Below are positions 47,099 through 56,860 of a stretch of 64,000 nt of DNA, one piece after another. Within the stretch, counting starts at the first letter, position 1, and each line of letters starts with the position of its first letter. The notes under the pieces were generated by a model. That model saw nothing but the letters and a program-made list of their open reading frames with translations, did no database searches and was not told the DNA's origin. Location: the NCBI GenBank assembly GCA_033725935.1, contig MU867093.1, positions 248,001 through 312,000 of the forward strand. The letters run 5' to 3'. The position numbers and the translations under genes were made by a program. The stretch comes from Cladorrhinum sp. PSN259. Taxonomy: Eukaryota > Ascomycota > Sordariomycetes > Sordariales > Podosporaceae.

Positions 47099-47852
47099 GC
47101 AACAGCGTCTGCATGGTGTTTTGGGGATTGGGGTAACTGATAGACGGACGAGAAGTTGATACCTTGGAGTTTCCTTGTGTTTAAGACTATTCATTTGGTA
47201 GATTACGGCATATCTAGAAAGTAGTTATAACTTGCCCGAATTGTTGCTGTGTCGAGGATGAACCCCTAACTCCTGAGTGGCGTTGTTGACACCACATCAT
47301 TTCCCCTCCAACACTTCCAATCATTCCTAGGCATCCACTTTCTCAGTACGCATTTTGCCCCGACACCGCAGACAAAACGGTGGAAAGTCTGTTCTGAGGG
47401 AAATTGTGGAGTGAAGGGATTCACATCCCTGCCAAGCTATCACCACAGTTGTAGCAATAAAGAGGAGGAATGGGCGTCTGCACAATGTAACCCCGTATCG
47501 GATAAAGCTATCCGAGAATGGAAGGCAGTCTTGATGTCATTTGAAAGCGGGGATGAACGGAGGGGCAACGGGCCACTTCAAGACACGGACGCTTTTCGGA
47601 CGAGCTTACAATGGGGTTGATTCGGAGAATACAACTCTTTAGATAGAGATTTACTATATGGGACCAGCCAGCGCCGTATACCAAAAGACAATAGCTGTAC
47701 CCCCACAAAGTGGACATCCTGGGAGTACAGTGGCAGTGGGTTGTTGGTTGTTGTGGAACCTGAGTTTGGTAATTGGCGCATGAAACGGACGATCCGGCAG
47801 ATGTGATTGGTTAAACCCCCGCGGCAAGTTAACTCTCTATCATGGCGGATTG
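47099..47852. other. intergenic, no gene seen
   Basis: Spacer between the monooxygenase and aldehyde dehydrogenase genes, likely terminator and promoter sequence. Confidence 0.4.
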
Positions 47853-47860
47853 CATATAAA
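47853..47860 (+). promoter_or_regulatory. TATA box
   Basis: CATATAAA about 150 nt ahead of the aldehyde dehydrogenase start at 48010, in the expected window for a fungal core promoter. Confidence 0.45.
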
Positions 47861-48009
47861 GACATGGCTGCAAGGGATTCTGCGGGGAAGGTTGTGAAGA
47901 CACTAACAAATCGCACGTTACCAAGACCAAATAGTCCCCTTTTCTATCTCACAACGAAAGACTATCAGCAAGCAATTCACTAAGTTCTCACACCAGAAAT
48001 CTGATAACC

Positions 48010-49589
48010 ATGGCGACTAACTGGGAAGCAACACCGGTTAAACCCAAACTTCTTATTAATGGCGAGGTTAGTAGAAACGCGACACCTGGAAGCTGAAAGT
48101 CGGTTTCTGATGCTGGCATACGAATAGCTTGTGAACTCATCCGACGGCAAGACCTTTCCGGTCTACAACCCAGCCACCAGAGAGGTATCAGCAGAAGGTA
48201 AGAACTCTGCAGCAGGACTTGAAACAAAATTCCCTCTAACCTAGCAATGCAGTTCCTGAAGCCACAGTCGACGACACCAACCGCGCAGTAGCAGCAGCCA
48301 AAGCCGCCTTCCCAGCATGGTCCGCTCTAGGTCCCGCCAAACGTGCCGTCTACCTCAAGAAACTTGCGGCCCTCATCCGGGAACACAAAGATGAGCTCGC
48401 CCGTCTCGACGCCATCACGATGGGTATGCCCGTATCACACCACGGCTTAGCCGGTTCTTCCACCGTCTTTGACTACTACGCCGAAGCTTGGCCCCAAATC
48501 CAGGGCCAAGCAAGTCTCAACACCCCAGGACACGTCACGTTCACCCTTCGCCAACCCTACGGCGTCGTCGCCCTCATCATTCCCTGGAACGTCCCCGTTC
48601 ACTTCTTCTCGTCCAAGTCCGCCCCAGCCCTCATAACAGGCAACACAGTCGTCATCAAATCCTCGGAGAAGGCACCCTTAGCCGTAGCCCGCATCGCCGA
48701 GCTGGTCGTCGAAGCCGGCTTCCCACCAGGAGTATTCAACATTTTGTCGGGCCACGGCGTACCCTCGGGCCAGGCGCTCTCCCGACACATGGACGTCCGC
48801 GCCCTAAGCTTCACGGGTTCCAGCCGGACAGGCAAACTGATCCAGGAGGAAGCGGCCCGCACCAACCTCAAGAAGGTAATTCTCGAACTGGGCGGCAAAT
48901 CTCCGGCCATCATTTTTGAAGACGCCAACCTCGACAAGGCAGTCAAGCAGACACAGTTCAGCATCCAGTTCAACAGCGGACAGGTGTGCATGGCCAACTC
49001 AAGAATCTACGTGCAAAAGGGTATTGCGGATCAATTCGTGGAAGCGTTCAAGAAGCAGTTTACGGCCGCGGCCAGGGCCGGCAACCCGCTCGAGAAGGAA
49101 ACCAACCAGGGTCCTCAGGCGGACGAAGTGCAGTATAAGCAGATTATCCGGTACATTGAAGAAGGCAAGAAGAGCGGCGGCGAGCTTGTCCTGGGCGGCA
49201 ACGGGAAGCTGGAGAGTACGAACGGGTTCTTCGTTGAGCCCACCGTGTTTTTGAACACGCCCGAGGACGCAAAGGTGATGAAGGAGGAGATCTTTGGGCC
49301 CGTGGTTAATATCAACGTGTTTGAGACCGAGGAGGAAGTGCTGAAGAAGGCGAACGACACCGAGTTTGGGCTGTACGCTTCTGTTTTCACCAAGGACATC
49401 AGCCGGGCGATGAGGGTTGCAAAGGCGCTGGAGAGCGGGTATGTGGGCATCAACACTACGAGTCCGAACACGGCGACCGATATGCCTTTTGGTGGGTGGA
49501 AGGGGAGCGGCCAGGGACGGGAGGGATTGCTGTATAGCATGCACAACTTTTTGGAGACCAAGAGTGTTATTTTGCAGATTGATGAGTAA
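48010..49589 (+). CDS. aldehyde dehydrogenase (NAD(P)+)
   Basis: Exons 48010-48066, 48128-48197 and 48253-49589 give 487 residues. Clear ALDH superfamily: PWNVP cofactor and fold motif, FTGSSRTGK Rossmann turn, general base Glu254 in LELGGKSPA, and nucleophile Cys288 in NSGQVCMANSR. The C-terminal motif MPFGGWKGSGQGREG is complete. No leader, so it is cytosolic. It oxidises an aldehyde to the acid with NAD(P)+. Together with the upstream hydroxylating enzymes it could convert an oxidised side chain or ring-cleavage product. Small first exons with introns of 61 and 55 nt are normal for fungal ALDH genes. The first donor (GTTAGT) is slightly unusual but the phase closes. Confidence 0.93.
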
Positions 49590-50098
49590 GTAGTAGGTAG
49601 TTCCAAGAAACAATTTGCGGGTGTCAATGGGGCAAATGAATTTGAGAGCCAATCGGCATTCTCTCAGTTGTGTAAAGGCCAGGCATCTACTCACCTTTCA
49701 CACTCTTAAAATATCATTCTCGGTGGACACTGCACTCTTTGTTTCGTTGGATGGATGGTGGTCGGAAACATGGGTGATCCGCGATGAAGCCCTTCCTGCG
49801 ACTTATCGTCCTTCTGCATGAGCTAACTTGTCCTCCGCTTCTAACGCTGCTTCTGTTCTTGAGTTGAAGCCAGACCTAATTCAAGCCAAGGAAGTTTTGC
49901 GCTCTGTCACGTGACTACACATCGATATGTGGGTCGAACCTAGATTTTTGTGATTTTCCAACACGTCCCCCACGACCTTAATGTCCACTAATTGAACGCG
50001 ATTCTGAACAGGGCGTTCCAACTTGCAGCCCTCCGACCTCGACAGTCCTGTGACCTCTCGATTCCGTACACCTGCCGCTTCAGCGCAGGCTTTTCAGC
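49590..50098. other. intergenic, no gene seen
   Basis: Promoter and leader region of the interrupted F-box/ankyrin gene. No other gene. Confidence 0.4.
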
Positions 50099-53000
50099 AT
50101 GGCTCGCCTCCTAAGCCTTCCGGACGAACTTTTGCTCATGATCTGCGCAAATGTTGCACGCCAAGAAACCCAGAAACCCGGCCTCGACTCAGTCCCGACG
50201 CTGAACGCGCTCGCCCGCACCAACCGCAGATTCCAGAACATCGCCGAACCGTTTCTATACGAGATTGGTCATGGCGTACTCGAGGGTCTGCCTATCCTCT
50301 GGGCTGCGCACTATGGCATTGTCGGAACCTTAAAAAAGTCGATTGCTTTTGGCGGCCAGTTTCTCCTGGATTCATCCTTTGGGGCTACTTTCACAAGACG
50401 GGAGCGGCAGCTTACACAAGACTTTATCAAGGCTTCAGCTGCCTGGCGCACTCAGGATCCTGAATACTGGCCTCCAGAAACACGAGGGCGACTCATCCCG
50501 ACCACCCTCCAACTCGATGTCCTTGGCCCTACTGTTGCCCCAGTTGTTCTTGACCGAGTAGTTGAACGCCCCGACCATGGTGCCCCTAATAACTTGAATC
50601 CGGATCTTGATCAGACTCAAGACTTGCTCTATTCTTTTGCCGAACTACCCTCCTCCCACTCTGACGACGACGGAGACGACGACGACCAAGATGAGTTTTC
50701 TCGTTTTGCCAGTCCTTTACACGTCGCTGTCAAAGAAGGACATCTCGAGATTGTCAAAATCTTGCTGGAACACGACGTAGACATCAACGCGCACGCTAGC
50801 GACTTCTGTTCTTGCGTGCCACCTGCTGGTTTACTGGAAGGCTTGTATGGAGCATCCCGAGTTTCCGAGTACGATCAGGGGAATGTCTAGAATCCATTGC
50901 ACTTGGCCATATGTTCGTCCAGACATGACATAGCCAAGACGCTCATCGACCGAGGTGCACCCATCATGGGTTCTCTATATATAACCTCCGGATTTCAGCC
51001 AATCCACCAAGCTGCTGCCGAAGGCCATGTTGATCTCCTAAATTATATGCTTGAGAAGAACCCAACTGGCAACGTCGATGTCCAAGACGACTTTGGGTAC
51101 ACCCCACTTTATTACGCCATTGTCAACCGGCATTGGGAGTCAACTGTTCCATGTCTTCTGAAGCATGGAGTCGACATCGATTCTACAGTGGAGATAGACG
51201 CAGGTTCGTACAGAGTTTGCCTCACGACTCTTGGGGCGACTTGTCGTGTAGGTCGTTTCGAAGATGCACTCAAGTTAATCGAGTTGGGTGCGGATGCTGA
51301 ACTTGGCATGAAATGTCCCCCAATCGGTCAATATGAAGCGTCATTCTTTCCTGCAGTCGCGTCTCTCTTAAGCATGTGCTGCATGAGGCCACGTCTTCCT
51401 GAGTCCCCTGGCTGTTCCCCAAACAGTGCAGCACTCAGCGCCCAACAGAGTTCTTTCCTCCCACAGTTGGTCTCCAAACTACTCTCTTTAAATGCCCCTC
51501 AACACTGGCTCTCGATCGATAACTCGTACATGGTGCATGAGGAACCAGCGAGAAATATGGCACTCTGGCATCGCAATGTGGAGGCTTTGAAGGCTTTGAG
51601 GGATGCGGGCGTTGATCTGCTCGTTCCTGATAGCCAAGGTCGAAATGGTCTGATGATCGCACTGAACAGCCCACCTCACTTGTTTGATTGCAATGCGGAA
51701 GAGCTGGCTCCCAGAGAGCCAAGACGCGAAGACAAAAATCTTTTCCGGGTACTTAGTTTTTTACTCGATTGTGGTGCCGGCATTCACGATAAGGATTTGG
51801 ACGGCAACACAGTGTTGCATTACTTCTTCAGCTGCTACGCCCGGGAACGTAGTCATGTATCTAGAGGCCAAGACCGGACTAAAATCGCGGAACCTATTTT
51901 CCGGTTCCTCATGGCCCAAGGAGCAAACCCCCTTGCCAGGAACCATGCGGGCCATTGTGCCATCCATTTGATCATCAAGTGTCGCTGCTCTTTCGCAATG
52001 GACATTCTTTCCAAGCAGCGAAGGGCCGATATTTGCTCCGAGTTGCCCTTCACAGATTTGCTCCTCATGTTCTACAACCGATGTCCGAGAACGAATATCA
52101 AGGATGTAGCGTTTGCTCCGTGTCCCCACTCCCACCCTGAGGAGTGGATAGGATTGTCTTCTACAGATAGGATCGCTGACTTGATTCTCGATATGGACGT
52201 TGAAGATACCTTGACCAGAGATCCCACTTTCCTTGGGTTGTGCGTCAAGTCTCGAGACTACCAAGGTGATATGGACCTTTGGCTCCTTGCCGACAAGCTT
52301 TAGCAGCGAGGCATTCATACGATGGAAATGGAGACTGTTGAAAGATTGGAGCTCCTAAACGGCGTCATCACTGCGGGGAACGGATGCTGGAGAATGGCAC
52401 GTCAAATGCTAGACGCCCTCCCAGATCACGAAATCGACACACCCTGCCCCCACACAAAAGTGTCCATTCTTTATGCTGCCGTTGGTCGACTCTGGGATAT
52501 TCTTGGTGCGGACATGGCTCCGGCTCGCGACCAATTTATTCACCACCTGATCGAGTTCCGAGGCGCCGGCATCCATACCGCCTTGACTCCTCTCGCCCTG
52601 AATCCTGATAAGGCTCTAGCATGGGAAAGCCGAGCCTCGTATCTGAGTGATTTCTGCCGCTTTCAGAAGCAAGGCCTCACCATGACGCCTCTTCTCCTCG
52701 CTGTCTACCTTTCGGCGAACGATGCAGATTTGCAAACGTGGGTCGAACGGATGCTGCTTCTTCAGCCCATCCGCGGAAACGCCCAGGCTAACAAGATGCT
52801 TTACCTTCACAAGGCTGTCGGCATGCACACGGTTCTAGACGATCCGTATGAGAAACCTCTCCGTTTCAACTGCAAGCAAGCAAAGAAACGGACCGGCGTT
52901 GTTGCCACACCACCGAGGTGCTTACCTCAGCAGCGTGTTATTCGTGCCCTCCTCGCTGCGGGCGCTGATCGTACCCAGCTCGACGATGACGGGAATACCC

Positions 53001-53263
53001 CGCTGTCACTCATGCTGAGCTGGCTGACCAAGCGGAAGGAGGTCGTCCAGCATTGTTGTGAATTGATTCGGCCCCTCAGTATGGGGGTGGATGTCAATCG
53101 TCAGAACTCGGCTAAACGGTCTATTGTCAGTTATTTGGAGGAGCTGATCCAATGTGACGAAGAGGTTGATGGATCCAACAATGCAGCTCGTTGCATTATG
53201 GGTCACCTTGAAATCGTCAAGTTGGAGAACGGGGATCGGGAGATCAAATGGTTGAGGGGGTGA
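50099..53263 (+). pseudogene. F-box/ankyrin gene with two in-frame TAG codons
   Basis: One frame of 1054 codons without any frameshift is interrupted by TAG at 50888-50890 and 52301-52303, then ends at TGA 53261. The start MARLLSLPDELLLMICANVA is an F-box, continued by TLNALARTNRRFQ. Ankyrin repeats follow: SPLHVAVKEGHLEIVKILLE, then (directly after the first TAG) NPLHLAICSSRHDIAKTLID, QPIHQAAAEGHVDLLNYML, YTPLYYAIVNRH, and further degenerate repeats up to LLAAGADRTQLDDDGNTPLS. The first TAG stands exactly where ankyrin repeats often have Trp (WTPLHLA). Expected role, if expressed whole, is an SCF-type substrate adaptor like the gene at 18384. A true pseudogene, stop-codon recoding, or three separate shorter products are the options; short-intron removal of the first TAG was tried and found poor. 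Confidence 0.8.
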
Positions 53264-54162
53264 TAGCTGGGAATCATAAGATAACATGGGGTGCTACTCA
53301 TCGTAATCGTTGAGTGTTGGTAAACACGCCCTCTAAAGTCAAACGTGGGAGTTAATTTTCTCCATCAGTTTGTGTATATGGTGTCGATGCCACCTGCAAG
53401 TTCATTCGAAATTCTGGTTTGGATTCACAGTGATTGGCCACAGCCATGGCCACGGAAAGGTTCACCCATCAATTGATACTTATCCTGTTCTCTATTTCAT
53501 CCTCAACAGTAATGTCGACCCCACATTCGCGGGAGCATTCAACTCTCGAACCCCACCAATTAAATCCGCAATCTCTCCAACAGCCCACCGCGCACAAGTG
53601 ACGCAAACTTGAATACATCCAATTCTCTCGTTCGACCACGTCGCCGCCACACATGCCGGCGGCAGGCCTTTTGTCGAACTTAGGTATCCATGTGGAAGGA
53701 TAAAAGAGTAAACTGCATGTGTGTTTTCTACTGCTAGGTTGCAAGGAAAGACTTGGTTCATATACATGTAAGATGCCACTATTCAGAGAGCCGGCTCCCG
53801 CTCAACACCTTTGCTTCGTCTTGGGGGATTTAAGCAAGCCACAGTTTCCGCATCAGGCTTCTCCTCAAAATATGCCATATTCTCCGCATCCAAACCCCCA
53901 AGAGAATTTCGTTTATGGTCTGTCTTGTCTACCCGCTTGCCATGAGTGCTGGTTACCCAGACAACGGCAGAAGAGATCACCCAAAACATTGACAAAGACT
54001 TGATTGGATGATCCAGGGGTCACCCATTAAAAATATTTTTTCCGAACGACCGATGTTACCAGAGGTGCCAGTTTATTTATTCAATCTCATCAACTCACCA
54101 ACGCCACAAGATTTTTTTTCCATTTCTATCATGATCACCTACCCTTGGGTACATTGTTCACC
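53264..54162. other. intergenic, no gene seen
   Basis: Spacer between the ankyrin gene and the F-box/LRR-like gene. Only overlapping short frames. Confidence 0.4.
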
Positions 54163-55227
54163 ATGACATGTTTCAACCATCTCCCTATTGAAACCGTTGA
54201 ACAGATACTCGATTGTCTTGATGTTCTCGATCCACCCAATGATGTATATCCGGAAACTGCAGCCCTCGCCAGCCTCAACCAAACCTCAAAGGCACTCAAT
54301 GCTTTAACAACACGGCGCCTTTATCGCTTGGGGCACCACCAACATGGAGACTTTGCGCTTTTCGCCAGAACCCTCATGTCGCGAAAAGATCTTGGCAAAC
54401 TCGTCAAATATCTTCGATTTGATGGCCCCGGGCCCTCTAGTTCTCCTAAACTCCCCAAAGAACTAGCCGATTTTTATCTAAAACACATGGACCCAGCGAA
54501 GCACGACCCCCTTGAAGTTTCCGGATCCGACCCCAACGAGTATCTATTTCCAGACAATGTTTACATCGAACTCGACATCATACTCCCGCTCTGTCACAAC
54601 GTCGAGATTGTTGATGTAACCCTGGAAAGCTATGAGAAGGCGTTCACCCTCTGCCGACCGCAGCCATCTTCCTTACTCTCAATAAAAAGGCTAGACTTTA
54701 GCTGCACCGAGGACGAAGGCGGAGTCTTGCTCGCTGATCATCCCGTTACGGTTACTACGCTCCTGAGGGCGGCACCAAACGTGACAAGCCTTCGGTTTGA
54801 GAATGCGATAGGTTTGGACAGCCGGCAGCCGTTCCCATTTGTGCTCGGCAATCTCACTGAATTGACTTTTTCGTTCAGTGTCTTTACCTCGCAGGGGTTC
54901 AACGCCTTGCTTGCTCTCACTCCCAACCTGAAAAAGCTCGAATATGAGGGTGGATCTGGATCCCTGATACGAAGTCAGGAGACAACCTATGGGATCAATT
55001 TGCTCGAGGCCAAGGCTGCTATTGCCGGGAATTGCCCGAAACTCAAGAGGTTTCATATGGACTTGGATTCAGTCGATTCGTTCACCACGGGGGTTTCGAT
55101 TGCGGGCGAGGAGCTTGATGAAGCCATGGACTGGTTTGCTCGGCGCGGAATACACGTCACTTATGTGGAGGATAGGTACCCTTATGATTGCCGCATCTAC
55201 TCGAATGTAACAAAATTGAACTACTAG
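54163..55227 (+). CDS. F-box / leucine-rich-repeat-like protein
   Basis: Intronless, 354 residues from ATG 54163. The N-terminus TCFNHLPIETVEQILDCLD is an F-box-like start, with ALASLNQTSKALNAL completing it. The middle holds irregular leucine-rich segments, e.g. SIKRLDFSC, NVTSLRFENA, LTELTFSF and NLKKLEYEG, the usual look of fungal F-box/LRR proteins with poorly conserved repeats. No leader or TM segment. Probably an SCF adaptor of unknown substrate. It is the third F-box-type gene in the window, and follows directly after the interrupted one. Confidence 0.75.
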   Translation: MTCFNHLPIETVEQILDCLDVLDPPNDVYPETAALASLNQTSKALNALTTRRLYRLGHHQHGDFALFARTLMSRKDLGKLVKYLRFDGPGPSSSPKLPKELADFYLKHMDPAKHDPLEVSGSDPNEYLFPDNVYIELDIILPLCHNVEIVDVTLESYEKAFTLCRPQPSSLLSIKRLDFSCTEDEGGVLLADHPVTVTTLLRAAPNVTSLRFENAIGLDSRQPFPFVLGNLTELTFSFSVFTSQGFNALLALTPNLKKLEYEGGSGSLIRSQETTYGINLLEAKAAIAGNCPKLKRFHMDLDSVDSFTTGVSIAGEELDEAMDWFARRGIHVTYVEDRYPYDCRIYSNVTKLNY

Positions 55228-55346
55228 AGGATTGCACGATCTATGCACTGTCTCTTCTCGAGTGGATACTGACTTTGTTATCAACAAAGAAATAAATAGG
55301 GGCAAGGAAACACAAAACAAACACTAAATAATCTCCCCAAAAGCTC

Positions 55347-56828
55347 TTACCGCTCCCAGGTACAATATGTCAAGGGAAAGAAATGTACCCACGCGTATCC
55401 GGGGCAATCGTAAAGGAACGCCTGCGGCCCTATCTGCAGCCCACCGTCTTCCCGGATGCAGTTGGCCTCTTTCCAATTGTCACAGGTGATCTTGCCAATC
55501 AAACTGCCCGGCAAACCCCTGCCAAAGTCGGTAGTGTTCCTGTAGCTGCACGATGGATCCCCAAAGACGGTCAGGTCTATGATGTTGCGCGCCAATACCG
55601 CCCCTGACCAGTCCCTTGGGGCCTTCCACTCTGCCAGTCCCGTTTGATTGCATCGTTTAGGTGGGCGGCGGCCGTTATAGTTGCCCACGCCGTACGCATC
55701 CTTGAAGAACATATCTGGGGAATAACCGACCATGTAGATCCAATAGGTGCCTGGTTCGCCATTGGGGCCGCTGGGCAGCGGTTTGTTGCCGCCACCTCCA
55801 CTTCCCCCCGTCGGCATGGGCCCGAAGCGGGTCAAGTCCCAGGCGGACTGCTCTTTGAGGATCTGGGACGCAAGAGATCTGACCGTTGCGGTTGGCTGTC
55901 GGCCCATGGTGAGCTGCGATGCCGTGACGATGGCGGTGCCATACGAACTCGGCGTCCCTGTCTGGGTGGTCGTGGTTGTCTTGTCCGAAGCATCACACGC
56001 CGCATACTTGTGGCAGTTTGTTCTTGTAGTTGTACTGTATCGACTGGGGGTGGCAGTCAGGGTGCTGCTCACAATAAGGGTGCAATCGTTGGCCTCTTTT
56101 GGTTCACAGTCCCCTTCGGATTGCAATCCACAGCCTCCGTTCTTGCACCCAGGTCCGCCACACTGGTTGAGAGGGCATTGAGCTGGAAAAGACGAACTTG
56201 TTAGGGCATGGTACATTTAGAGGCAGGAGTCATATAAAGAAACAAACTTACTTGAACCACCACCACCACCGCCGCCGCCGCTGCTGCCACATCCTGACAA
56301 GCCGCAACCTCCACCGCAACCGTGGATAGAGCAGCCACCATCACATCCAAATCGTCCACAGCCTCCTCCTCCTCCACAACCATGCTGGCCACAACCTTCA
56401 TCTCCGCAACCAGATGGTCCACATCCTCCTCCTCCTCCTCCATCATCATCACTACCGTTGTTATCATCGTCATGATCATCATCATCGTCGTGATTATCAT
56501 CATCGTGATTATCATCATCGTGATTATCATCATCGTGATTATCATCATCGTGATTATCATCATCGTGATTATCATCATCATTATTGTCATCGTCACCTTC
56601 TTCTCCCTCTTCTTCATCCCCCCCACAACCAAACAATCGGCAGTCAAAAGTCCCACACTCAGACTCGCAAGTCTCCTTGGGCTCGGCGCTCGTGTAAATG
56701 ACAGTCGGCTGCTCATCCATGGTGACGTTAAACGTCGGCTGCGGCTGGATGAACACGGGATGCGGCGTGGGGACGAATACAAGAGTCCTAGTCGTCGTTA
56801 TCCTCGTCCCCGTCCCTGTCCCCGTCCT

Positions 56829-56860
<32 letters not shown>

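Noticed and set aside
50816..50890. 75-nt intron that would remove the first TAG of the F-box/ankyrin gene
   Set aside because: In phase, but the donor would be GTGCCA and it would delete a stretch (CVPPAGLLEG) that looks conserved in such proteins; other donor choices break the frame.
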